A stretch of DNA of 15,401 bases from DASZTU01 sp035493835 (GCA_035493835.1 DATJHO010000023.1:1-15401), one strand, 5' to 3'; shown: positions 7,153 to 14,602, numbered from the stretch's first letter. Notes: generated by a model from the sequence alone, not told the origin. Translations and numbers: made by a program.

Positions 7153-7942
7153 GGAGAGAGGGGAGCCGGTGTTCCGGGTCGAGGGACTGACCAAGCATTT
7201 CGGTTCAGTCGTGGCGCTCGACGACATCAATTTCGACATCGCCCAAGGCGAGATCCTGGCCGTGGTCGGGGAATCGGGCTCGGGCAAGTCGACGCTCGCG
7301 CGGACGATCCTGCGGCTGCTCGATGCCACCTCGGGCAGCATCGTCTATCGCGGGCAGGACCTGCTGAAACTGTCGCCCCGCCAGATGCGGCCGGTGCGCC
7401 GGCACCTGCAGATGATTTTCCAGGATCCCTACGCGTCCCTGCACCCGCGCCGCACCGTCGCCGAGCTTGTCTCCGAACCGTGGCGCGTGCACAAATCGGT
7501 GCTCGAGCGGCGGCGCTGGCCCGAAAAGATTCGCGAATTGCTGGGGCAAGTCGGCCTGCCGGAAGGTTATGCCAACTACTACCCGGCCCGGCTCTCCGGC
7601 GGCGAGCGCCAGCGCGTCGCGATCGCCCGCGCGCTGGCCCTGCAGCCGGACCTGCTGATCCTCGACGAGCCGGTGTCCGCGCTCGACGTCTCGATCCAGG
7701 CCCAGGTGATCAAGCTGTTGATGCGCTTGCAGGAAGAGATCGGCTTCACCTGCATCTTCATTTCGCACGACCTCGCCTTGGTGCGCCTGCTCGCGCACCG
7801 GGTGATCGTCATGCATCGCGGCCAAATCGTCGAGCAGGGCGAGACGCAAAAAATCTTCGACGCGCCGGCGCACGATTATACGCGCCTGCTGCTCGATTCT
7901 TCACCATCGCTGGCCGGCGAGAAAGTCCGGCGTGCCGGCTGA
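7142..7942 (+). CDS. ABC transporter ATP-binding protein, OppF/DppF-like, short form
   Basis: A 266-aa ATPase with Walker A GESGSGKS (43-50), Q94 in the Q-loop (IFQDPYASL), signature LSGGERQR (151-158), Walker B LLILDE (171-176) and switch H209 (ISHD). It overlaps the OppD-like gene by 11 nt. OppF proteins usually have a C-terminal oligo_HPY tail of about 50 residues with conserved cysteines; here the protein ends soon after HDYTRLLLDSSPSLAG, so the tail is missing. The partner ATPase keeps its own, so the complex may be asymmetric. The frame is clean, so this looks like a natural short form and not a truncation. Confidence 0.94.
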   Translation: MPAEERGEPVFRVEGLTKHFGSVVALDDINFDIAQGEILAVVGESGSGKSTLARTILRLLDATSGSIVYRGQDLLKLSPRQMRPVRRHLQMIFQDPYASLHPRRTVAELVSEPWRVHKSVLERRRWPEKIRELLGQVGLPEGYANYYPARLSGGERQRVAIARALALQPDLLILDEPVSALDVSIQAQVIKLLMRLQEEIGFTCIFISHDLALVRLLAHRVIVMHRGQIVEQGETQKIFDAPAHDYTRLLLDSSPSLAGEKVRRAG

Positions 7943-7992
7943 CGGCGGCGATCTGGGCCCTGTGCGGCGCCCCATCGAACAGGAGCTAATGC

Positions 7993-8997
7993 ATGCGGGT
8001 GCTGGTCGATTGGGACATTCCGCCGGAAGAACGCGTAGTCATCGAGCAATGGCCACGAGGCGCTGAGATCATCGAGGGCGGCAGCAGATTCACGCCCGAG
8101 CAACGGCTCGCCATTGCCCCGACGCTCGATGTGCATACGGGGCTGATGCGCACCGTAACCCGTCCGTTCCTCGATGCCGCAACCCAGCTCAAGCTCGTGC
8201 ACATGACCGGCCACGGGGTCGATCTGCTGCTGCGCGACGGTATTCCCGACCTGATGGCCGAACGTGGCATCAGGGCGGCGACGGCCGATGGCGGGGCCAT
8301 CCCGATCGCCGAATACTGCATTATGGCGATGGTCATGCTGTCGCGGCAGGTGCTGCGCTCCCACGACACGCTGGCGACCCGGGGCAAATGGGAAAGCAAG
8401 CGCGGCCCGGAGCTTAGCGGCGCAACCCTCTGCATCGTCGGCTTCGGCAGCATCGGACAGGCGACCGCCCTCCGCGCCGAGGCCTTTGGCATGAAGGTCG
8501 GCATGGTTACCCTCCACCCCGAGCGCTATGCCGAACACAAGCTCGCCTTCGCCCACAGCTATGCCGACATCGACAAGGCGCTGGCCATCTCCGACTACGT
8601 CGTCGTCACTGCCCCGCTGACTTCTCTCACCAACGGCTTGATCAATGCCCAGCGCTTTTCGGCGATGAAGCCGGGCAGCTATCTCGTTAGCATCACGCGT
8701 GCACCCCTGATCGACGAGAAGGGCCTCTACCAGGCCCTCGACTCCGGCCACCTTGCGGGCGCCGCGCTAGACGGCTGGTGGCACGAGGAGGAGACCGGCG
8801 CCGGCCGCGACGGCTATCCCGCCGATATGCCCTTCCACCAGTTCAACATGCTGATGACGCCGCACAATTCCGGCACCACTTTCGGTACGCGGCAGCGGGC
8901 GCTGCGCGTGATCGGCGACAATATCGGGCGGCTGATGCGCGGCGAAGCGCTCGTCAACGAAATCCGCCCCGACGACCTCAAGAGAATGGCGATTTAA
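7993..8997 (+). CDS. D-isomer-specific 2-hydroxyacid dehydrogenase family protein
   Basis: A 334-aa cytoplasmic oxidoreductase of the D-2-hydroxyacid dehydrogenase family, which interconverts 2-hydroxy and 2-keto acids with NAD(P). A flavodoxin-like catalytic domain flanks a Rossmann domain with GFGSIG (150-155). Likely catalytic residues are R236 (SITRAPLID), an acidic residue in the run E265-E267 (GWWHEEETG) and H291 (TPHNSG). The usual cofactor-selecting aspartate at the end of the second Rossmann strand is not obvious: the stretch reads VGMVTLHPERY, so the NAD versus NADP choice is open. AGGAGC lies 7 nt before the ATG. It begins 50 nt after the ATPase gene and directly precedes an enolase-superfamily enzyme, suggesting oxidation or reduction of an imported acid sugar or its product. 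The family is solid; the substrate is unknown. Confidence 0.88.
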   Translation: MRVLVDWDIPPEERVVIEQWPRGAEIIEGGSRFTPEQRLAIAPTLDVHTGLMRTVTRPFLDAATQLKLVHMTGHGVDLLLRDGIPDLMAERGIRAATADGGAIPIAEYCIMAMVMLSRQVLRSHDTLATRGKWESKRGPELSGATLCIVGFGSIGQATALRAEAFGMKVGMVTLHPERYAEHKLAFAHSYADIDKALAISDYVVVTAPLTSLTNGLINAQRFSAMKPGSYLVSITRAPLIDEKGLYQALDSGHLAGAALDGWWHEEETGAGRDGYPADMPFHQFNMLMTPHNSGTTFGTRQRALRVIGDNIGRLMRGEALVNEIRPDDLKRMAI

Positions 8998-8999
8998 AC

Positions 9000-10157
9000 A
9001 TGTACGACGACAAGGAAATGGAAATCACCCGGCTCGGCGTTCGGGTCTTTTCCTATCAAACCCAGATCCGCCGCGCCTTCGGCCACTCGCACCCCGGTCC
9101 GCTCACGCCGGCGAGACAGACGCTGTTCGAGATCGAGACCCGCGGCGGCGCCAAGGGCTATGCCTTCGGCATGCAGCCGGGGCTCATCGACACCGTGCTG
9201 GCACCGATGATGATCGGCGAGAACGCGCTCAATCGCGAGCGGATCTGGCAGCGGCTGTCCGAATTGCAGCGCGGCAATGGCGCAACGCTCACCGACTCGA
9301 TGATGGCGCTGGTAGACGTGGCGTTGTGGGACCTCGCCGGCCGCGCCGTCGGCCTATCGGTGCAAAAGCTGCTCGGCGGCTTCCGCGACAAGATACCCGC
9401 CTATGCCAGCACCATGGTGGGCGATGCCGATCTCGAGGGCGGCCTCACCAGCCCCGAGGCCTATGCCGATTTTGCGGTGCAGTGCAAGGAAGAGGGCTAC
9501 ACCGCCTACAAGATGCACCCCTGGATGCCGCCGGTACCCGGCGCCCCTTCCGTCGATCGCGATCTCGCCTTGGCGACAGCGGTGCGCAAGGCGGTCGGCC
9601 CCGAGATGCACCTGATGTTCGACCCTTACCACCAATATACGCGCCAGGAGGCGAAGCGTCTCGGTCGCGGGCTCGAGGAACTAGGGTTCCTCTGGATGGA
9701 AGAGCCGATGCGGGAAGCAAGCATCAGCTCCTACAAATGGCTGTGCGACGAGCTCGACCTGCAGATCTGCGGCCCGGAAACCGCGCCCGGGCAGATCTGG
9801 ACCCGGGCCGAATGGGTGATGGCCGGCGCCTGCGACATCCTGCGGACCGGCATTCTCGACGTCGGCGGACTCACGCCGGTGATGAAGACTATCCATCTCG
9901 CCGAGGCGCACGGTATGTCCATTGAGTTGCACCAGAACGGGGCCGCAACCCTCCACGCGCTGGGCGCCATGCAAATCCAGGGACGCTTTTACGAGCGCGG
10001 CCTGTTGCATCCGCTGGTCAAATATGAGGCCAAGACACCGTGGCTCGCAAAGATTGACGATCCCATGGATTCGGAAGGCTTCGTTCACGTTCCCACCGGC
10101 CCGGGCATGGGCTGGGATATCGACTGGGATTTCATTGCAGGCAACGAGATCACCTGA
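9000..10157 (+). CDS. Enolase-superfamily (mandelate racemase/muconate lactonizing type) enzyme, probable acid-sugar dehydratase or epimerase
   Basis: A 385-aa protein with an N-terminal capping domain (about 1-125, ending LWDLAGRAVGLSVQKLLGG) and a TIM-barrel C-terminal domain. Metal ligands fit D208 (LMFDPYHQY), E234 (WMEEPM) and E260 (CGPET), with the 26/26 residue spacing of the family. A catalytic His candidate is H311 (IELHQNGAA), paired with D279 or D287. The first barrel motif is K171-M-H173, not the common KxK. Family members abstract a proton next to a carboxylate. In a locus with kdgD, dehydration of an aldonic or aldaric acid is the likeliest role, but racemization or cycloisomerization cannot be excluded. 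It starts 2 nt after the dehydrogenase stop with no clear ribosome-binding site, suggesting translational coupling. A second in-frame ATG lies at 9018. Confidence 0.9.
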   Translation: MYDDKEMEITRLGVRVFSYQTQIRRAFGHSHPGPLTPARQTLFEIETRGGAKGYAFGMQPGLIDTVLAPMMIGENALNRERIWQRLSELQRGNGATLTDSMMALVDVALWDLAGRAVGLSVQKLLGGFRDKIPAYASTMVGDADLEGGLTSPEAYADFAVQCKEEGYTAYKMHPWMPPVPGAPSVDRDLALATAVRKAVGPEMHLMFDPYHQYTRQEAKRLGRGLEELGFLWMEEPMREASISSYKWLCDELDLQICGPETAPGQIWTRAEWVMAGACDILRTGILDVGGLTPVMKTIHLAEAHGMSIELHQNGAATLHALGAMQIQGRFYERGLLHPLVKYEAKTPWLAKIDDPMDSEGFVHVPTGPGMGWDIDWDFIAGNEIT

Positions 10158-10167
10158 GGATCGTCCG

Positions 10168-11202
10168 ATGATGCGCGTGGGAATCGTGGGGACCAAGTTC
10201 GGGGAGTCCCGCTGCCGGATGCTGGCCGACGTGCCGGAGGCAAAACTTGTCGCGGTCTGCGGGCGCGATCCCGATCGCACCCTTGCGCTTGCCGGGCGTT
10301 TCGGCTGTGACGCGGTGCTCGACTATCGCCAACTCCTGGAGCGGGCCGACATCGATGTCATCGGCGTCTACACCTCGACCGACATGCATGGCGAAATCGC
10401 CGCCGCAGCGGCCGCGGCGGGCAAGCACGTGATCGTCAGCAAGCCGACCGCAGTGAGTGTCGATGAAGGGGAGGCGATGCTTGCCGCGGCGCGGGCCGCC
10501 GGCGTGCGGCTGGTTGTCGAATTCGACACGCGCTACATGGCCGCCCCGTACCGCATCTACAAGGCGATCGCCGAAGGCAGGCTCGGGAAACTCATACAGG
10601 GCGATTACGTCAACAAATGCCACCGGGGACAGGCCTATTATGACGAGGGCAACCGGTGGCGGGCGATTGCCGAGCTTGGCGGCGGGTGCCTCTTAAACCA
10701 GGGGGTTCACGCCATTGACCATTTGCTTTGGTATCAGGGCGCCGTCGAAGGGGTCTACGCGCTGACCGGCGTGTTCGCCCACGACATTCCGGCCGAAGAC
10801 GCGGCGAGCGCGGTGGTGCGTTTCTGTAATGGTTCGCTTGCAACGATGACGGTGACGACGACCTATCGCAGCGGCTTGCCCGACGGACGCTATGGCGGCG
10901 GTACCCTGAAGCGGGCGCAGGTGCATGGCACCCTCGGCAGCGCCACTACCGAGGGTGATGCGGTGGTCAACTGGATCGTTCCCGAGGACGCTGTCGCTGC
11001 ACCCATCCCCGAGCGGCCGCCGCTGAATGTGTTTCAGGATCTTGCCTTATCGCTCGCCGACCCGGCGCGGCGCTCCCACACCCTCGTGGTCGATGACCTG
11101 GCCCTCGAAACCGTCTATGTCACCGCGGCATTGCGCCGTTCGGCGGCGAGCGGCAGATTTGTCGCCATCGAGGAAGTGGTGGGCAAGCATGTCGCCGCCT
11201 GA
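10168..11202 (+). CDS. Gfo/Idh/MocA-family NAD(P)-dependent oxidoreductase
   Basis: A 344-aa cytoplasmic dehydrogenase. The N-terminal Rossmann domain begins VGIVGTKFGESR (4-15) and includes VYTSTDMHGEIA and the lysine motif VSKP (90-93), where the family usually has EKP; K92 is the expected catalytic lysine. The C-terminal substrate domain has GGGCLLNQGVHAIDHLLW (171-188), holding the usual D184/H185 pair region. Family members oxidize or reduce sugars, inositols and sugar acids. GAGGA ends 7 nt before the first of two adjacent ATGs (10168, 10171), 10 nt after the upstream gene. Its place after the enolase-superfamily enzyme suggests a step in the same carbohydrate pathway. Only the family assignment is firm. 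Confidence 0.9.
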   Translation: MMRVGIVGTKFGESRCRMLADVPEAKLVAVCGRDPDRTLALAGRFGCDAVLDYRQLLERADIDVIGVYTSTDMHGEIAAAAAAAGKHVIVSKPTAVSVDEGEAMLAAARAAGVRLVVEFDTRYMAAPYRIYKAIAEGRLGKLIQGDYVNKCHRGQAYYDEGNRWRAIAELGGGCLLNQGVHAIDHLLWYQGAVEGVYALTGVFAHDIPAEDAASAVVRFCNGSLATMTVTTTYRSGLPDGRYGGGTLKRAQVHGTLGSATTEGDAVVNWIVPEDAVAAPIPERPPLNVFQDLALSLADPARRSHTLVVDDLALETVYVTAALRRSAASGRFVAIEEVVGKHVAA

Positions 11203-11238
11203 CTTGGCCTCCCCGGTCCACGGAGGCGGCACGCTGGC

Positions 11239-11871
11239 ATGAACGAGTTCCTCGCGGCGTCCCTTGTCTTCCTACAGGTGGTGGCCATCGACCTGGTCCT
11301 CGCCGGCGACAACGCCCTTGTCGTCGGCATGGCTGCCGCTGGCCTGCCGGCACAGCAGCGGCGCAAGGCGATCGTCATTGGTATCGGGTCGGCGACGATA
11401 CTGCGCATCGCCTTTGCCGCCTTTGCCACGATGCTGCTGGCGATCGTGGGGCTTTTGCTCGCAGGCGGCATCCTGCTGCTCTGGGTCTGCTGGAAGATGT
11501 TTCGGGAAATGCGCGAAGCGGCCGCGCAGAACGTCGTTGCCAGCGATGATGCGGCGCCGGCACAGGTTAAGTCGCTGGGGCAGGCAGTCTGGCAAATCGT
11601 TGCCGCGGACATCTCGATGTCGATCGACAATGTGCTGGCGGTCGCCGGGGCCGCCCACGAGCACCCGATTGTGCTGGCCCTCGGCCTCACGCTTTCGGTC
11701 GTGCTGATGGGGGTTGCGGCCGCCCAGATCGCGCGATTGCTCAATCGCTATCGCTGGGTCGGTTTTGTCGGGCTGCTCATCATCGTTTTCGTGGCCGCGA
11801 CCATGATCTATCGGGGTGGCCTGGAGACCTTCGCCGCCATTGGCATCCAGGTGCCTAGTCCCACAGCATAG
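11239..11871 (+). CDS. TerC-family integral membrane protein (YjbE-like, putative metal ion exporter)
   Basis: A 210-aa polytopic inner-membrane protein with about six to seven hydrophobic helices. The two acidic TerC signatures are present: D18-LVLAG-D24-N25 and D124-ISMSI-D130-N131, related by internal repeat. Proteins of this kind (YjbE/YkoY/MntY in the literature) are linked to manganese export and metal loading of secreted enzymes. It begins 36 nt after the oxidoreductase gene with GGAGG at 11221-11225, a rather long 13-nt spacing. It is probably the last gene of the transcript, just before a strong hairpin. The gap is too short for a yybP-ykoY manganese riboswitch. Its link to the sugar-acid genes is unclear; it may simply be a neighbour. 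Confidence 0.88.
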   Translation: MNEFLAASLVFLQVVAIDLVLAGDNALVVGMAAAGLPAQQRRKAIVIGIGSATILRIAFAAFATMLLAIVGLLLAGGILLLWVCWKMFREMREAAAQNVVASDDAAPAQVKSLGQAVWQIVAADISMSIDNVLAVAGAAHEHPIVLALGLTLSVVLMGVAAAQIARLLNRYRWVGFVGLLIIVFVAATMIYRGGLETFAAIGIQVPSPTA

Positions 11872-11876
11872 ATCCC

Positions 11877-11900
11877 CCCGCGCGGAAAGTGCCGCGCGGG
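11877..11900. terminator. GC-rich hairpin between convergent genes, likely bidirectional terminator
   Basis: CCCGCGCGG (11877-11885) and CCGCGCGGG (11892-11900) form a perfect 9-bp stem with a 6-nt loop. It lies between the end of the TerC gene (11871) and the end of the convergent sulfatase gene (11916). There is no T-run on either side, so termination would rest on stem strength or assist Rho. Confidence 0.65.
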
Positions 11901-11915
11901 AGTTGGAATTGGGAA

Positions 11916-14318
11916 CTACTGCCGGGCCATCGCCATGGCGACGTGATTTTCGACCGGGATCGTGTGGCTCTGGTCATCGTTGCCGACATCGAGCTGGACC
12001 CAGGCGATTTCGCCGTTGAAGGCGTTGTTGGTCGGGCCGTAGTCGGGCGAGGTCGGCGATCCGGTGTCGCGGCCGACATCGCAGGCCTCGTCTGCCGAAT
12101 AGCCCATCGGGATCGTGCGTTCGACCCGGCCCGACCCGAAGGCCTTGCCGTCGCAATAGAGGGTGACGGTGCCGCCCTTGGCGACGCCTCCGCCGTCATA
12201 TTTGAACTCCATCCGCACCTGGTGCTTGCCGGCCGGTATGGGGCTGGTGGACTCGACGAAGAAGTAGTCGATGCCGAAAAAGTTGTAGCAGTATTTGAGC
12301 TTGCCTTGCTTGGCATAGAAGGCCCAGCCCCCGACGCCGCCGCCCTGGTTGATGATCACGCCCTCGGCCGGGGTGTTCTCCGGCACCGTGATTTCGGCCG
12401 TCACGGAATGCGATTTGTTCTTTAGGGTGAGGACGCTGTTTTCGGTGACGCGCATGCCGTCGAACAGCAGCTGGCTGGTGCCGTGCACCAGTTGCGGTCG
12501 GCCGGCGAGGTCCGCGTTGATGCGCTCGAAACCGCGGTCGTCGAGCGGCACGACGTTGTATTTCACCGCCTCGATCAGCCACAGCCGCTGCAACTCCTGC
12601 AGCTTTTCTGGATTTTCGGTGGCGAGGTTGCGGGCCTGCGACCAGTCGTCGGGGCCGTAAAGCTCCCACACGTCCTGATCGAAGGGCGGTGGCTGGTCGG
12701 CGCTCCATGGCGTGCGATGCTTGGTCACCGCGGTCCAGCCGTTGTGATAGATGCCGCGATTGCCCATGATCTCGAAGTACTGGACGATGTGCGTCTCTGG
12801 CGCCTTGGCGTCATCGAAGGTCGGCATCATGGTCACGCCTTCCATCGGCGCCTGGGCGATGCCGTTGACCACCGCCGGTTGCGGCAGGCGCGCCGCCTGG
12901 AGGATGGTCGGCGCAATGTCGATGACGTGATGGAACTGGTTGCGGAGCTCGCCCCTGGCCTTGATACCGTGCGGCCAGTGGACGATGGTGCCATTGCGCG
13001 TGCCGCCCCAGTGCGAGGCGATTTGCTTGGTCCACTGATACGGCGTGCAGAGGGCGTGCGCCCAGCCCACCGCATAATGGTTGTACGCCTTGGGCGTGCC
13101 GAAATCGTCGATCTTGGAGAGCAGGAAATCGACGGTCTCGATGCCGGGCATGCCGTTGAGGGTCGTCATCTCGTTGAAGCAGCCATTGAGCGTGCCCTCG
13201 GCCGACGCGCCATTGTCGCCGAGGATGTAGTAGATCAGCGTGTCGTCGATGACGCCGAGATCTTCCAGCGCCCCGACCAGGCGGCCCACCTCATGATCGG
13301 CCTGGGCGAGGAAGCCGGCGTAGATTTCCATCTCGCGGGCGAGCACCGGCCTGAGATTTTCCGGCATCTCGTCCCAGGCGGGGATTTCCTTGTGCCGGAT
13401 GGTGAGTTGGGCGTCTTCCGGGATGACGCCAAGCTGCTTCTGCCGGGCAAAAATCTCCTCGCGCAGCTTGTCCCAGCCACCGTCGAACTGGCCCTTGTAT
13501 TTGTCCGACCATTCTTTCGGCACATGGTGCGGCGCATGGGTGGCGCCCGGTGCGAAATACATGAAGAACGGCTTGTCCGGCACCAGCGCCTTCTGCTGGC
13601 GCACCCAACTGATGGCGTGGTTGGCGAGGTCCTCGGTGAGCGTATAGCCCTCCTCGGGGCTCTTGGGCGGCTCGACTGGCGTCGTGCCCTCGAATAGGCC
13701 CGGGTAGTATTGGTTGGCCTCGCCGCCGACGAAACCGTAAAAATATTCGAAGCCGGATCCGGTCGGCCATTGATCGAACGGCCCCATGGGGCTCGTCTCC
13801 CAGACGGGCACCTCGTGGCATTTGCCGAACTGGGCGGTGGAATAGCCGTTGAGCTTGAGCGTCTCGGCAATCGGCGCCTTTTCCTTCGGCCGGATGCTGC
13901 TGTTGCCGGGCGCCGAAGTCGCCATCTCGGTGATCGCCCCCATGCCGACGGAATGGTGGTTGCGCCCGGTGAGCATGGCCTGGCGCGTCGGCGAGCAGAG
14001 CGCAGTGGTATGGAAGCGGTTGTATTTCAGGCCACTTCCGGCCAGTCGCTCGGCGGTGGGCGTGTCGATCGGGCCGCCGAAGGCGCTGGAGGCCCCGAAG
14101 CCGACATCATCGATCAAGACGATCAGCACATTTGGCGCCCCCTTGGGCGGCCGCAGGTCGACGATGGGCGGATAGCTCGTGTTCGGGTCCTTGGCGTCAT
14201 AAGTGGTCAGCCCGACATGCTTGCGATCGGGGATCGGCAGGATCTCGCGTTGAATACTGTCCACGCCGTCTGTCTGGGCGGCCGGTCTGTCACTGGACGC
14301 CTTCACCGACTTTGACAT
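11916..14318 (-). CDS. Type I sulfatase (arylsulfatase) with C-terminal extension, no signal peptide
   Basis: An 800-aa alkaline-phosphatase-fold sulfatase. VLIVLIDDVGFG gives metal ligands D70/D71. C108-S-P-T-R112, followed by QAMLTGR, is the formylglycine signature (CxPxR), so C108 should be oxidized post-translationally. K166/H168 (FGKCHE), H261 (GATHAPHH) and D368/N369 (LGDNG) match the remaining active-site set. Residues after about 560 form an extra domain: the stretch from about 610 to 790 is rich in beta-type sequence (TLKNKSHSVTAEI, GEIAWVQLDVGN) and resembles a lectin-like sandwich. The N-terminus is polar, with no signal peptide or lipobox, so it should be cytoplasmic. That fits large bacterial arylsulfatases of about 780 aa acting on imported sulfate esters. 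No sulfatase-maturating enzyme is encoded in the window. GAAGGGA lies 8-9 nt before the ATG. The gene converges with the transporter operon. Confidence 0.94.
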   Translation of the reverse strand: MSKSVKASSDRPAAQTDGVDSIQREILPIPDRKHVGLTTYDAKDPNTSYPPIVDLRPPKGAPNVLIVLIDDVGFGASSAFGGPIDTPTAERLAGSGLKYNRFHTTALCSPTRQAMLTGRNHHSVGMGAITEMATSAPGNSSIRPKEKAPIAETLKLNGYSTAQFGKCHEVPVWETSPMGPFDQWPTGSGFEYFYGFVGGEANQYYPGLFEGTTPVEPPKSPEEGYTLTEDLANHAISWVRQQKALVPDKPFFMYFAPGATHAPHHVPKEWSDKYKGQFDGGWDKLREEIFARQKQLGVIPEDAQLTIRHKEIPAWDEMPENLRPVLAREMEIYAGFLAQADHEVGRLVGALEDLGVIDDTLIYYILGDNGASAEGTLNGCFNEMTTLNGMPGIETVDFLLSKIDDFGTPKAYNHYAVGWAHALCTPYQWTKQIASHWGGTRNGTIVHWPHGIKARGELRNQFHHVIDIAPTILQAARLPQPAVVNGIAQAPMEGVTMMPTFDDAKAPETHIVQYFEIMGNRGIYHNGWTAVTKHRTPWSADQPPPFDQDVWELYGPDDWSQARNLATENPEKLQELQRLWLIEAVKYNVVPLDDRGFERINADLAGRPQLVHGTSQLLFDGMRVTENSVLTLKNKSHSVTAEITVPENTPAEGVIINQGGGVGGWAFYAKQGKLKYCYNFFGIDYFFVESTSPIPAGKHQVRMEFKYDGGGVAKGGTVTLYCDGKAFGSGRVERTIPMGYSADEACDVGRDTGSPTSPDYGPTNNAFNGEIAWVQLDVGNDDQSHTIPVENHVAMAMARQ

Positions 14319-14438
14319 GATTTTTTCCCTTCAACCTGTGATTGGGATTGGGGCGGCGCTCCCCGCAAGACTCCGCTCCCCCCGTGCCGAATGGGCACAA
14401 TCCGGAAAGGGAAGGAATAGTTATGTTGGCTGGCGTCG

Positions 14439-14458
14439 AATGTACTATAAGTAACATT
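14439..14458. promoter_or_regulatory. Candidate operator: imperfect 20-bp inverted repeat upstream of the sulfatase
   Basis: AATGTACTATAAGTAACATT has arms AATGT-ACT and AGT-A-ACATT, symmetric apart from one extra base. It lies about 15-35 nt downstream of the expected start of transcription from the candidate promoter at 14481-14509, a roadblock or repressor position. The protein that might bind is not identified. Confidence 0.4.
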
Positions 14459-14480
14459 TGACGTTCCGTGCGCCAAAAAC

Positions 14481-14509
14481 AAATTACCGGCGGAACTTGA
14501 TGGCGTCAA
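14481..14509 (-). promoter_or_regulatory. Candidate sulfatase promoter
   Basis: On the minus strand TTGACG (14504-14509) is spaced 17 nt from TAATTT (14481-14486). The -35 matches consensus at five of six bases; the -10 is weaker. It would give a leader of about 155 nt carrying the 20-bp inverted repeat. Confidence 0.35.
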
Positions 14510-14602
14510 CAATGCAAAACAATTGAACAGTGCAGCGTAAATGATGTTCGTTGGAACAGATATAGTTATACTGTGCCTATAAGCATTTTGAATTAGGGTT
14601 GT

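Larger units (their letters stand above)
14319..14602. other. Intergenic region upstream of the sulfatase, less GC-rich than its surroundings
   Basis: No supportable gene is seen here. GC falls to about 41% over 14461-14600 by hand count, against well over 60% in the neighbouring genes. It holds the candidate sulfatase promoter (14481-14509), the 20-bp inverted repeat (14439-14458), a short palindrome TGTTCGTTGGAACA (14545-14558) and a TATAGTTATA run (14561-14570). A 69-codon minus-strand frame over 14303-14512 has no ribosome-binding site and no family resemblance, so it is not called. Confidence 0.6.

Noticed and set aside
11203..11238. Possible manganese riboswitch (yybP-ykoY) before the TerC-family gene
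   Set aside because: Only 36 nt separate the genes, far less than the aptamer needs, and the typical conserved loops are not seen.
12483..13697. A 404-codon plus-strand open frame opposite the sulfatase
   Set aside because: The sulfatase on the minus strand has all catalytic motifs. The plus-strand frame shows only mirrored codon bias.
14545..14558. TGTTCGTTGGAACA as a possible SOS box
   Set aside because: The alphaproteobacterial LexA site is a direct repeat GTTC-N7-GTTC. This is an inverted GTTC/GAAC with a 4-nt spacer, and there is no SOS-type gene nearby.
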